From positions 1 to 21,830 of IMG/VR virus record IMGVR_UViG_3300021959_000467: DNA of 21,830 bases. One strand, written 5' to 3'. Source of the stretch: a virus. This document shows positions 14,871-21,830 of this stretch, one piece after another; within the stretch, counting starts at the first letter, position 1, and every line of letters begins with the position of its first letter. The notes under the pieces were generated by a model. It was not told the DNA's origin, ran no database searches, and worked only from the letters and a program-made list of their open reading frames with translations. The position numbers and the translations under genes are program-made.

Positions 14871-14896
14871 AAAAAAAGTGAGGATTATTTCCTCAC
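14871..14896 (-). terminator. Intrinsic terminator after the chaperone pair
   Basis: On the minus strand GTGAGGA (14890..14896), a 5-nt loop AATAA and TCCTCAC (14878..14884) form a perfect 7-bp stem followed by a run of T. The TAA stop of the downstream chaperone gene is inside the loop. Confidence 0.88.
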
Positions 14897-15121
14897 TCTT
14901 ACATTTGGTCCTCTCGAACCACCTTTTTTACTAACTTTATCGTATTCTTCTTTTTCTTTCTTTTTAGCCTCAACTAATTTTTTAAAATAGAAACCTCTCC
15001 AATGTATTGGCATGGTATATACTTCTTTCCAAGTAAATCCATTACCATAGTTAACCATTTCCCAAATTTGGTTATGAAGTTGAATTGAGTAATCACTCGG
15101 AAGGGTAAAAAAACCCGGCAC
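14885..15121 (-). CDS. Second tail-assembly chaperone (gp51-like position), overlapping the gp26-like gene
   Basis: The 78-codon frame overlaps the 3' end of the gp26-like gene by 29 nt in the +1 frame. Features are NYGNGFTWKEVYTMPIHWRGFYFKKLVEAKKKEKEEYDK and a basic tail. In T4, gp26 and gp51 are a comparable neighbouring pair needed for hub assembly, and in many phages the chaperone pair is made by frameshifting. The only start near the 5' end is a GTG directly after an in-frame TAG. The nearest Shine-Dalgarno-like sequence (GGAGG) is 18 nt upstream, too far for normal initiation. So the protein may be made as a fusion by a shift at a T7 run (15107..15113), or start at a downstream ATG. The exact expression mode is open. 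Confidence 0.7.
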   Translation of the reverse strand: MPGFFTLPSDYSIQLHNQIWEMVNYGNGFTWKEVYTMPIHWRGFYFKKLVEAKKKEKEEYDKVSKKGGSRGPNVRVRK

Positions 15122-15860
15122 CTAAAGGTATATCAAGTGCCTCCGTGTCACCTGTGATATCAGATGTGAAATTAAATTTCAAATCTAAATCTGGAGATAT
15201 CGTAGAAACATAGGTTCTAAAAGCTCTAGTATCTCTTGCTAATAAGTTATTTTTTACAAAGTTATTAATAAACCCTCTATCACTATTACCATCCACCTCT
15301 TGTATCATATATCTTAAACGAGTACTTACATCAGCTGATACACTATCTTTATCTTTACTTAATCTTTGTAATGCTAATATTTCAGCTTGTATATCCTTTT
15401 CATCTTTGTGTGTTAATAATTTGAAAATGATTTTCTTTTTAGCAGTGGGTAATTCAAATTCATACTTATTTTCTGAATTTAAAAGAGATTCATCCACCTC
15501 CTTTATTTGAATTTTAGATAAATCTATATTTGTTTTTTGCAATTCATCAGTAAACGGGTCTGTTATTTCAACACTATATTGAGGACCATATCCTAATATT
15601 CTAGTTGCGAGTAATATTGCATTTTTATCACCAATACATATATCATTGATATCTACACCTTCTTCGACTACAACAGATTCGAACAACTTATCTAAAACCA
15701 CCCCCTTTCTTATCAAATTTTGAGAAGCAAGTATATCCTCTTCACGAGCTGTCATATACTTAATTTCTATCGTACCCTTTGATAATGGGCTTTCGGGTGA
15801 GTAAACCTTACCTTTTGATGGAAGGTCTATAATTTCGGTTGGAAATTCATATTTTGCCAT
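15093..15860 (-). CDS. Baseplate hub/tape-measure assembly chaperone, T4 gp26-like
   Basis: The 255-aa product has the T4_baseplate (gp26) family pattern: IDLPSKGKVYSPESPLSKGTIEIKYMTAREEDILASQNLI near residues 11-51, then GDKNAILLATRILGYGPQYSVEI. In T4 gp26 (about 208 aa) is a baseplate hub assembly protein, probably a chaperone of the tape measure. The gene order tube, gp26-like, small overlapping ORF, tape measure fits that role. It starts at 15860 with a putative late motif at 15881..15896 upstream and a terminator of the previous unit before that. The 3' end overlaps the next gene and carries a seven-T run. Confidence 0.82.
   Translation of the reverse strand: MAKYEFPTEIIDLPSKGKVYSPESPLSKGTIEIKYMTAREEDILASQNLIRKGVVLDKLFESVVVEEGVDINDICIGDKNAILLATRILGYGPQYSVEITDPFTDELQKTNIDLSKIQIKEVDESLLNSENKYEFELPTAKKKIIFKLLTHKDEKDIQAEILALQRLSKDKDSVSADVSTRLRYMIQEVDGNSDRGFINNFVKNNLLARDTRAFRTYVSTISPDLDLKFNFTSDITGDTEALDIPLGAGFFYPSE
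15107..15113 (-). other. Candidate translational frameshift site (T7 run)
   Basis: On the minus strand GGG is followed by seven T and ACC, inside the 29-nt overlap of the two chaperone ORFs. In frame 0 the codons are GGG TTT TTT TAC; a +1 slip of the Phe tRNA on the second TTT re-pairs perfectly and enters the second ORF at ACC. The fusion would be about 324 aa (251 + 73). Confidence 0.45.
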
Positions 15861-15880
15861 AAACTTAACTTTAATTGTTT

Positions 15881-15896
15881 TTATATAAATATATAC
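15881..15896 (-). promoter_or_regulatory. Putative late promoter motif upstream of the gp26-like gene
   Basis: The minus strand reads GTATATATTTATATAA, 20 nt before the ATG and 26 nt after the terminator at 15923..15951. Its placement between a terminator and the next start supports a promoter role. Confidence 0.45.
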
Positions 15897-15922
15897 TTTT
15901 TAAAAAGTTGAAATATAGACAT

Positions 15923-15951
15923 AAAAAAAGTTCTCACTAAGAGAACTTTTT
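15923..15951 (-). terminator. Intrinsic terminator after the tail tube gene
   Basis: The minus strand has an A-tract, GTTCTC, a loop TTAGT, GAGAAC and seven T: a perfect 6-bp core stem extended by A/T pairs. It begins about 23 nt after the tube stop codon. Confidence 0.88.
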
Positions 15952-15974
15952 CCTTAATAAATATTATATTAATA

Positions 15975-16466
15975 TTAGTATTCTAAAATTGCGTAATCGT
16001 AAGATAATGTTAGAGTAATTTCAACTGGATCAGTTGTATTTGACCAATCTAAATCATTAAACACTGCATTGTTGATAAATGCACCTTTAAGAGTCCATTG
16101 TTCGATTTTATCACCAACAGGACCTAATAGATAACATTGAATATCTTTTTTATAGAAATCTGCATATCCATCTCTACCTGTGATAGATTCATGAGAAGTT
16201 CTCACCCATTCCATTACTGCTTGTGCACCACTTGGAACGATTGGGTCATATAGAGTAATCTCTACATCTTGCCATTCACCTTTACCTTTTAGCTTTCTCT
16301 TAACATTAATGTGGTCAAGAGTTATCGTTTCAAACTGAATTGAAGGTCTGTTAGCTGTTTTTATAAGATATGAAGGGATGCCATCGATTTCCATGATGAA
16401 TCTATTCTTCATCTTCGGTTCGAAGTTGGTATAAAACATCTGGTTAAATTCTAATACTTCTGCCAT
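15975..16466 (-). CDS. Tail tube protein, gp19-like
   Basis: The 163-aa protein has the size and pattern of T4 gp19: an N-terminal FEPKMKNRFIMEIDGIPSYLIKTANRPSIQFETITLDHINVKRKLKGKGEWQDVEITLYDPI and a C-terminal WTLKGAFINNAVFNDLDW, then DPVEITLTLSYDYAILEY. It polymerises into the inner tube of the contractile tail. The gene follows the sheath gene and has an AGGAG Shine-Dalgarno sequence at 16474..16478 (spacing 7) and a putative late motif upstream, consistent with high late expression. A terminator closes the unit. Confidence 0.92.
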   Translation of the reverse strand: MAEVLEFNQMFYTNFEPKMKNRFIMEIDGIPSYLIKTANRPSIQFETITLDHINVKRKLKGKGEWQDVEITLYDPIVPSGAQAVMEWVRTSHESITGRDGYADFYKKDIQCYLLGPVGDKIEQWTLKGAFINNAVFNDLDWSNTTDPVEITLTLSYDYAILEY

Positions 16467-16480
16467 TTTTTTTCTCCTAT

Positions 16481-16495
16481 TATACTAATAAATAT
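16481..16495 (-). promoter_or_regulatory. Putative late promoter motif upstream of the tail tube gene
   Basis: The minus strand reads ATATTTATTAGTATA in the 52-nt gap between the sheath stop and the tube ATG, ending 14 nt before the start. It matches the motif at 14847..14864 almost exactly. Confidence 0.45.
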
Positions 16496-16518
16496 AGTTT
16501 CCTTTTATTTTTGTTAAT

Positions 16519-18843
16519 TTATGCCGTAAATGATGCTCCAGTCGGTAATATGTTGAAATCTAACACGATGAATTCAGCAGTTTTTGTTGGTTGTAGGAAA
16601 ATCTGTCCAGCCAATATATTTCTGTCGATTACATCTGGTGTGTTATTACTTTCATCCATCACCACTCTAAATGCATACAATCCTTGTCTTTGTTGTATTC
16701 CTTCTAAATAAGGATTTACTGTGTTTAAGAATCTACTTCTTGTTTGTGAAGTATTTTGTTCAAATACTAAATATCTTGATGTAGATGCTATATACTTCTT
16801 AACTTTAATCATTAATCTTCTTACATTAATTCTATCTAATGCTGAAGCTTTATCTTGTAAAGTTTTTTGTCCGAAAGCAACAATTCCTTCGCCAGGGAAT
16901 TGTGCGATTGGGTTAATCTTTCCTTCATATAGTGTATCTCTCTCTGCATGTGTCAATCTGTTTAGTACAGATACCGCTCCTACAATACCACCTCTGTTTA
17001 AACCTGCAGGTGCAAACCATTCAGCTGCAATAGCATCATTCGCTGCATATATTCCTGGCATCAATACTGATGGTGGGACTGAAGTTAATTTATTTGTGTT
17101 TCTGTCGATTGTTTTAACCCATGGGTAGTATGTACCTACATAGTTAGAATCTACTGCAGAACCTTGTGTAACTGCTTGTGAGATAGTATGGTCACCATCA
17201 ACAACATCACCGATAAAGAATGCATCTTCTCTAGCTTCTACCATGTCAGTTACTTTATCGAATACATAAGGATGATGATGTCTAACAATACCAGGTACAG
17301 ATACTAAGTTGATATCGAAATCATCTGGATTAGATACTGCGTTGATTGCTTTTACATAAGCAACTGAACCACTAGTAGTTGTACCACCTAAGTTAAATCC
17401 TTGTGAGTTTCCATCACCCCAATCAGAATCACCATATTTAGCTCCTTTGATTGTTGGGTTACTACCATCGAATCCACTTTGGAATCCAACGATAAACTGT
17501 CTCTTGTTAATATCTGCTGAAGTATCTGATGTAGATATTGTATATCCAAAGTTATGAGTTCCAACTACTGATTCAGAGATTGCAGTAAATGCTGCATCGA
17601 ATGAGAAAGCAGTGTTTCCACCAGTAGTTGCACTACTTGGGATTGGAGCTAGATAATTGTTATTATTAATTTTAACTTGTGCAGTTTCTAAATCAATACC
17701 ACTATATTGTACTGAATTAGATGATGTGTTGTTTTCTGAACCTGTCGCAAATATTACTGCAGGTACTCTAGATTCATCACTTCCAAGGAAAATTGGATTA
17801 CTATAAGCTCCATGTCCGAAAGGTGCTGCAGTAATTGGGAATGAACCTTCATCAGCACATTCTACTCTTACATAACTTGAGTAATTTGGGTAATCTCCAT
17901 TTTCTGTTTGTTTACCATTTGAATCTATTGTTACATTTCTATCACCAATTACTTTTTTAATGTAGTTTGGAGATGCAGGGTCTAGATTTAAATTATTAAA
18001 TGTTTCTAGTACATTTGGTCTTTTATTAATATCACCATACTTTCTGATTGCAACTGAAAATGTTGCATAATCAGTAGCATTTGATGAACCTGCTGCTTTT
18101 ACGTTAAAAATACCAATTTTGTATTCTTTATTATAGTTAGTACCATCACCTAAAGTGTGGAATTTAAATAAGTCATGTCTTTCACCAGAAATCAATTGTG
18201 ATTGTATGTAAGGAGTGGAAGCGAATTGACAATCGTTTGAAAAAACATTATCACTTAGTTCTACAATTTGGATATCATCATGTGTTGCTGCTGAAGCACT
18301 TGCCGCAGTACTTTCGAAGTAATTATAAACATATGCATCTTTACTTCCTCTTGGGTTACTTCCAAATACACTTTCTAAATCATTTCCAGCTGATGGGTCA
18401 ATAGATGCTGATATAGCTACTGCTGAACCAGTTAAATCAATATTCAATTCATTTGCTGCTGCAGAAGCACTTGTTGCAGTTGAGCCTCCAAGTGTTCCTT
18501 TTCCATTATGAGTTTCGAATAGTGTTCCAACTATCTTTCCACCTGCTTGAATACCAAGTGGAACTGTTTGTGTATAACCACCTAAATTACCAACACGAAC
18601 AATAGTTACAGTTCCAGCTTCTCTTAAGTAGTTTTGTACGGTATATCCTGTATAGTAATCTCCATTAGGAACACCAAATATTTCTTCAAATTCTGATTGT
18701 GTATTAACAACGGTTGGTACGAAAGCAGGTCCTTTATGGAAAGGTCCAATTATTGCTGCTCCGATTTCACCAATTCCTTGTGATAAGAAAGAAAGGTCAT
18801 TTTCTCTCGTAAATACACCAGGTGATACAATTTTTTCTGCCAT
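16519..18843 (-). CDS. Contractile tail sheath protein, gp18-like
   Basis: The 774-aa protein begins MAEKIVSPGVFTREND, followed by IGAAIIGPFHKGPAFVPTVV, the usual start of phage sheath proteins. The C-terminal conserved domain is clear: GEGIVAFGQKTLQDKASALDRINVRRLMIKVKK, then RYLVFEQNTSQTRSRF, then RVVMDESNNTPDVIDRNILAGQIFLQPTKTAEFIVLDF. T4 gp18 has 659 aa; the extra length lies in the variable middle (about 90-530, Ser/Ala/Asn-rich), which forms surface-exposed domains in this family. The start has an AAGGAG Shine-Dalgarno sequence (18853..18858, spacing 9). Confidence 0.95.
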   Translation of the reverse strand: MAEKIVSPGVFTRENDLSFLSQGIGEIGAAIIGPFHKGPAFVPTVVNTQSEFEEIFGVPNGDYYTGYTVQNYLREAGTVTIVRVGNLGGYTQTVPLGIQAGGKIVGTLFETHNGKGTLGGSTATSASAAANELNIDLTGSAVAISASIDPSAGNDLESVFGSNPRGSKDAYVYNYFESTAASASAATHDDIQIVELSDNVFSNDCQFASTPYIQSQLISGERHDLFKFHTLGDGTNYNKEYKIGIFNVKAAGSSNATDYATFSVAIRKYGDINKRPNVLETFNNLNLDPASPNYIKKVIGDRNVTIDSNGKQTENGDYPNYSSYVRVECADEGSFPITAAPFGHGAYSNPIFLGSDESRVPAVIFATGSENNTSSNSVQYSGIDLETAQVKINNNNYLAPIPSSATTGGNTAFSFDAAFTAISESVVGTHNFGYTISTSDTSADINKRQFIVGFQSGFDGSNPTIKGAKYGDSDWGDGNSQGFNLGGTTTSGSVAYVKAINAVSNPDDFDINLVSVPGIVRHHHPYVFDKVTDMVEAREDAFFIGDVVDGDHTISQAVTQGSAVDSNYVGTYYPWVKTIDRNTNKLTSVPPSVLMPGIYAANDAIAAEWFAPAGLNRGGIVGAVSVLNRLTHAERDTLYEGKINPIAQFPGEGIVAFGQKTLQDKASALDRINVRRLMIKVKKYIASTSRYLVFEQNTSQTRSRFLNTVNPYLEGIQQRQGLYAFRVVMDESNNTPDVIDRNILAGQIFLQPTKTAEFIVLDFNILPTGASFTA

Positions 18844-18880
18844 TTTATATTACTCCTTGTTATGATTTTTGTATAATAAT

Positions 18881-18899
18881 ACTCTTATATAAGTATAAA
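18881..18899 (-). promoter_or_regulatory. Putative late promoter motif upstream of the tail sheath gene
   Basis: The minus strand reads TTTATACTTATATAAGAGT, a variant (ATACTTATA) shared with the motif before the 95-aa fibre gene. It lies in the 72-nt gap before the sheath, 37 nt upstream of the ATG, leaving room for the AAGGAG site. Confidence 0.4.
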
Positions 18900-18915
18900 C
18901 AACTTTTTCGAAAGA

Positions 18916-19221
18916 TTATTTTTTAGTATCTTCAGAAATAGTTTCTTCATTTGTTTTTTCTTCTGGTATAAATGTGTTTGTAGTTGGGTCATAATTACCA
19001 TCACCATATTTCTCATTTAAACCTTTAAAAATATCTTGTTCTAATTGTACTAAACTTGAATGTTTTTGTAATAGTTTGTTTTCAACATTTGAAATTTCTT
19101 CTATTCTTTTTTTCTTTTCAATTTGTACTTGACCAAGTTTCGTAAACACTTCAGCAACATCTTGTCTTAACTGATTTATCTGTGAAACTTCTTCTTCTGT
19201 AAACTTTATTGATTCTGCCAT
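18916..19221 (-). CDS. Coiled-coil protein upstream of the sheath gene (101 aa)
   Basis: Residues about 8-68 form a continuous heptad-like helix (EEEVSQINQLRQDVAEVFTKLGQVQIEKKKRIEEISNVENKLLQKHSSLVQLEQDIF), followed by a disordered acidic tail (EEKTNEETISEDTKK). Small coiled-coil proteins before the sheath gene are frequent in T4-like marine phages, but I cannot assign a function. It has no signal peptide. It is preceded by a copy of the putative late motif and followed by the sheath unit. Confidence 0.75.
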   Translation of the reverse strand: MAESIKFTEEEVSQINQLRQDVAEVFTKLGQVQIEKKKRIEEISNVENKLLQKHSSLVQLEQDIFKGLNEKYGDGNYDPTTNTFIPEEKTNEETISEDTKK

Positions 19222-19250
19222 TTTGATATATTTTAGTTAATTTTTATTAC

Positions 19251-19267
19251 TATATATAAATATATAG
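19251..19267 (-). promoter_or_regulatory. Putative late promoter motif upstream of the coiled-coil gene
   Basis: The minus strand reads CTATATATTTATATATA in the 64-nt gap after the Hint-protein gene. It contains the ATATTTATA core and ends about 29 nt before the ATG. The surrounding A/T richness makes a chance match possible. Confidence 0.35.
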
Positions 19268-19285
19268 TTTTTTTGAAAACATAAA

Positions 19286-20602
19286 TTACGATACTGTAAA
19301 TGTAAGTGTTGAACTATAAGAACTTAGTAAACCATTAGTTCCATATTGTCTTACTCTTGCATATCGTGTACCAGTTCCAATATCAAACGCACCCCCATCA
19401 GTTGTTGTTACTACTGTTGTTTCAGACCATTGTGTTTCATCTACAAGTGGTGAACTAAAATCTGAGTTGTTATCTATTTGTACATCATACACATCATTTG
19501 AACCATCACCACTCCATGAAAGAGTTAATGTACCATTTGTCCAAGCTAATGAAGTTGGTGCACTTGGTGCAGTTTCATCAGAATGAGAATTTCCACCTTT
19601 GTTGTGAGTTATATATCCATTTACTAAGTAAGTATCATCTTGTTCAACATCAATAGATACAATCTCAACTGTTTTTTCAACTACCTCTATTGAAGTAATA
19701 TCAATTTCAGTAATTGTACCAGAAACATCTCTAATCAATTTATCGTTAGTATTGATATTAAACATCTCTTTAAATCTATATTCACCATCATTTCCATCTT
19801 TTACTAACATTGGGTGTTCTGATGTTGCAGTTACCTCACCATCGTTAATATCGTAATATTTGTTAGCAAATGAATATGTAATACCAACAAGTGTTACATC
19901 TTTTGCTACTGTTCCTAATGTATCAGTTGACCATTCTAGGAAATTTGATTCATCAGTACCTAAACCTGTGATAGAATATCCTTGTAGTAAATCCCCTTCT
20001 TCTAAATCTCCTACTTCTACAATTGTTCCATCTGCAAGAGTTACTGGTGAATCAATAGTTAAACATAGTGCCGCTGAATTTCCATCATAAGAATCTACTG
20101 AATAAACAGTTTTGTTTCTAGCAGTATTATAATTAGTTGCATGGTCATTATAAGTATCTGCATAAGTTACAGAAAGAGTATGTGATTGTGCACCCATTAG
20201 TGAAGTTTGTGAACTAGCACCTTGTGGGTTCATAGCCCCAATTGTAATATCATTTTGATATCCTGCAGCTGCCTCTAATGATAACCATCCTGCACTGTCT
20301 CCTGCTGAATTATAACTTGGTGATACAGACCATATAAAATTTCCTCCTTTACTTTTTAAGGTAGAAAATTTATTTCCTTCTCCACTAAATCCTAGTGTAT
20401 AAGTTTCTGTTGTAGATTCTACTGCATAAGTAAAGCCTGTAATTGAATCTACTGAATCAATACCATAACCTGACATTGAAACTATTGTTCCTGCACTTGC
20501 ATTAAGTGCATTTAATGATATTCCACTACCTGTATCGGTTGTTCTTACCGCAGTACCTAGATTTTTTAAACTTAGCGTATCGCCTGATGAAAATGTTGCC
20601 AT
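19286..20602 (-). CDS. Virion-type protein with internal Hint (intein-like, BIL-type) domain and C-terminal FnIII-like domain
   Basis: The 438-aa protein has three parts. Residues 1-179 are Ser/Thr/Gly-rich beta sequence of phage structural type. Residues 180-334 form a Hint domain: C180 in ALCLTIDSPVTLADGT, then VEVGDLEEGDLL, the TSEH box with H263, VEIVSIDVEQDDTYLVNGY, and the terminal H333-N334. Residues 342-438 look like an FnIII/Ig-type module (APSAPTSLAWTNGTLTLSWSG). The domain is the size of a mini-intein and has no endonuclease insert. The residue after N334 is Lys, not Cys/Ser/Thr, so normal splicing is not expected. Cleavage at either end, as in bacterial intein-like (BIL) or hedgehog domains, is more likely. 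The gene sits between a glycosyltransferase and the tail genes, which suggests an appendage or decoration protein. Confidence 0.83.
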   Translation of the reverse strand: MATFSSGDTLSLKNLGTAVRTTDTGSGISLNALNASAGTIVSMSGYGIDSVDSITGFTYAVESTTETYTLGFSGEGNKFSTLKSKGGNFIWSVSPSYNSAGDSAGWLSLEAAAGYQNDITIGAMNPQGASSQTSLMGAQSHTLSVTYADTYNDHATNYNTARNKTVYSVDSYDGNSAALCLTIDSPVTLADGTIVEVGDLEEGDLLQGYSITGLGTDESNFLEWSTDTLGTVAKDVTLVGITYSFANKYYDINDGEVTATSEHPMLVKDGNDGEYRFKEMFNINTNDKLIRDVSGTITEIDITSIEVVEKTVEIVSIDVEQDDTYLVNGYITHNKGGNSHSDETAPSAPTSLAWTNGTLTLSWSGDGSNDVYDVQIDNNSDFSSPLVDETQWSETTVVTTTDGGAFDIGTGTRYARVRQYGTNGLLSSYSSTLTFTVS

Positions 20603-20612
20603 ATATGAATTC

Positions 20613-21611
20613 CTATATATTATAAATATTAAGTAACTCTCTTATCCATTGTTCTTTGTTAGAAAATTTATCTATCATAAAAGATTTAATTTTATTAAAC
20701 CATTTATTTCTTTCCTCATAAGAGACATTACATAACCTTATATAAATATCTTTAAATTCTTTTTTAGATGATGCTCTGTAAGGATAATCTAAATCTTTAC
20801 ACCAATTTGTATAAATTATAGGTATTTTACCATAATCTACGGCTTCAAATATTCCATAACCAAATGGTTCATTGTTAAAACATGAATGAGATATTCCCCA
20901 ATCCATATTATAAAATGTATCTTTAAATTCTGATTTATAATGATAAACTTTAGATTTTGATGTATCTACCTTTACTCCTTGTTTCCAAATAACATTAAAT
21001 TCTTTTGAATTGGTAAATATATAAGATGGAATTTCATCTACATACCTTGGATTTTTTCTTCCCTCACATCTTGCAGCAAATCCAAGTTTATTTGATTTAC
21101 TAAGAGGAAGATTTTTTTTAAACTCATAAAAATTAGTAATGTTTTTATTTTCATATATTATATCATACAAACCTATCCATATAGAATGTGTTGCCAATTT
21201 ATTAATTCTTTTTTCCCAACTTGAATCTAAATAAGGATGCCAAACAAAACTTGAATCATCACCCATTTGAGATTTTATAATATGATTTACTGAATTATGT
21301 AAAACATTTGAATGAATTTTATCTTTATTATCTTCAATTACTTTCATTGGAGTATAATGTCCATGAAGTATATTAATTCTTCTAGCATTTTTACAAAGAT
21401 TTTCTGCGAACTCTATATCATCACCATGCCAATGGGCTTCAATTGGAAATTGATAATCTTCATGACCTTTGGGTTTGTTTCTATGAATTAAAAGAATTGG
21501 TTTTACATCTAATTTAGGTGCAACCAATTCCATCCATAGATTTACCCAAGTATCAGTTCCAGCGTTTACCCAAGGTCCACCACCAGTAGTATAATACACA
21601 TCATATACCAT
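20613..21611 (-). CDS. GT-B glycosyltransferase (GT4-like)
   Basis: The 332-aa protein ends with the signature of GT4-type retaining glycosyltransferases: NEPFGYGIFEAVDYGKIPIIY (about 247-267), giving the E-x7-E pair E248/E256. An N-terminal GGGPWVNAGTDTWVNLWMELV resembles the nucleotide-sugar-domain glycine loop, and GFAARCEGRKNPRYVDEIP (177-195) fits the linker to the C-terminal Rossmann domain. It is somewhat shorter than typical GT4 enzymes and has no membrane segment, so it is cytoplasmic. It starts 4 nt after the stop of a virion-type gene and is followed by the Hint protein, so it may glycosylate a virion protein or a host polymer. Donor and acceptor are unknown. Confidence 0.8.
   Translation of the reverse strand: MVYDVYYTTGGGPWVNAGTDTWVNLWMELVAPKLDVKPILLIHRNKPKGHEDYQFPIEAHWHGDDIEFAENLCKNARRINILHGHYTPMKVIEDNKDKIHSNVLHNSVNHIIKSQMGDDSSFVWHPYLDSSWEKRINKLATHSIWIGLYDIIYENKNITNFYEFKKNLPLSKSNKLGFAARCEGRKNPRYVDEIPSYIFTNSKEFNVIWKQGVKVDTSKSKVYHYKSEFKDTFYNMDWGISHSCFNNEPFGYGIFEAVDYGKIPIIYTNWCKDLDYPYRASSKKEFKDIYIRLCNVSYEERNKWFNKIKSFMIDKFSNKEQWIRELLNIYNI
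20619..20632 (-). promoter_or_regulatory. Putative late promoter motif upstream of the Hint-protein gene
   Basis: The minus strand reads TTAATATTTATAAT within the last codons of the glycosyltransferase gene, 16 nt before the Hint-protein ATG. It contains the same ATATTTATA core as the other late leaders. Confidence 0.35.
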
Positions 21612-21615
21612 AAAT

Positions 21616-21830
21616 TTATTTTTTTACAATGATTAAACCTGTAAAAGTACTAGAAAAAGTTACAGTTACTCTATTTACTGAATTTGTTGTTACTGATTCT
21701 GCTTGTTCTTGTTGTGAAGTTGAAGTATTCCAACATTGTACTATTGGATATTGTTCGTTTAAGTTGTGGTCTACTACATATGAAGATGCTCCACTAACTG
21801 TTTCTTTGTGAGTAGTTAAATCTGTAATTT
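21616..21830 (-). CDS. 3' end of a virion-type structural protein (5' part outside window)
   Basis: The minus-strand frame is open from the window edge to a TAA at 21616..21618, giving about 70 residues. The sequence is beta-rich: SGASSYVVDHNLNEQYPIVQCWNTSTSQ, then SVTTNSVNRVTVTFSSTFTGLIIVKK. This VDHNLN..YP.VQ.W pattern with a closing FTG.I.V strand is typical of C-terminal modules in phage fibre and decoration proteins. The next gene, the glycosyltransferase, starts 4 nt downstream, implying one transcript. A plus-strand frame over the same bases is a shadow. Confidence 0.7.
   Translation of the reverse strand, partial: ITDLTTHKETVSGASSYVVDHNLNEQYPIVQCWNTSTSQQEQAESVTTNSVNRVTVTFSSTFTGLIIVKK

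Noticed and set aside
15137-15146. GGAGG as ribosome site for the second chaperone ORF
   Set aside because: It is 18 nt from the GTG, outside the normal 5-9 nt range, and lies in the coding sequence of the gp26-like gene. It may still influence ribosome pausing.
19251-19267. TATAAATA, the T4 late promoter consensus, on the plus strand of several gaps
   Set aside because: In that orientation it would direct transcription away from every downstream gene. I interpret only the minus-strand reading, and only as a new candidate motif.

Overview
The window looks like part of the late region of an AT-rich, T4-related myovirus that infects a Bacteroidetes host, probably a marine flavobacterium. The phage assignment rests on contiguous genes for a contractile tail: gp18-like sheath, gp19-like tube, a gp26-like assembly chaperone with an overlapping partner, a tape measure protein, a gp54-like tube initiator, a gp53-like LysM wedge protein and a large hub-like protein. 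The host assignment rests on one promoter that matches the Bacteroidetes consensus exactly (TTTG, 20 bp, TAnnTTTG on the minus strand at 3131..3162), and on early genes whose leaders have no Shine-Dalgarno sequence. Every supported gene is on the minus strand, so transcription runs from 21830 towards 1. I see no tRNA, CRISPR array, insertion sequence or integrase.

In the direction of transcription: (a) 21830-19286 holds the 3' end of a virion-type protein, a GT-B glycosyltransferase, and a protein with an internal Hint (intein-like) domain and a C-terminal FnIII-like domain. (b) 19221-6099 is the tail and baseplate block: coiled-coil protein, sheath, tube, chaperone pair, small protein, tape measure, gp54-like, gp53-like, hub-like and a 128-aa protein. 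Two clear intrinsic terminators divide it, and each is followed by an AT-rich motif (core ATATTTATA) that recurs before late genes and may be the late promoter. (c) 6076-1025 is an accessory or early-type island: a PhyH-like dioxygenase, several small proteins, an LPD29-like protein, a 45-codon ORF coupled to a divergent family A DNA polymerase, and a lipoprotein nuclease. (d) 997-1 returns to virion genes, with a small fibre-type protein and the 5' part of a LamG/ConA-like protein that runs off the window.

Block (b) builds the contractile tail. The chaperone pair probably acts on the tape measure protein and may be linked by a translational frameshift. The island has its own regulation: two near-identical cassettes place a terminator hairpin over a promoter whose upstream element lies in the hairpin loop, and other leaders there are repeated word for word. 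This resembles the promoter/stem-loop cassettes described in T4-type phages and suggests modular gene gain. The nuclease lipoprotein, the Hint protein and the polymerase with an altered steric-gate position are the most unusual proteins.
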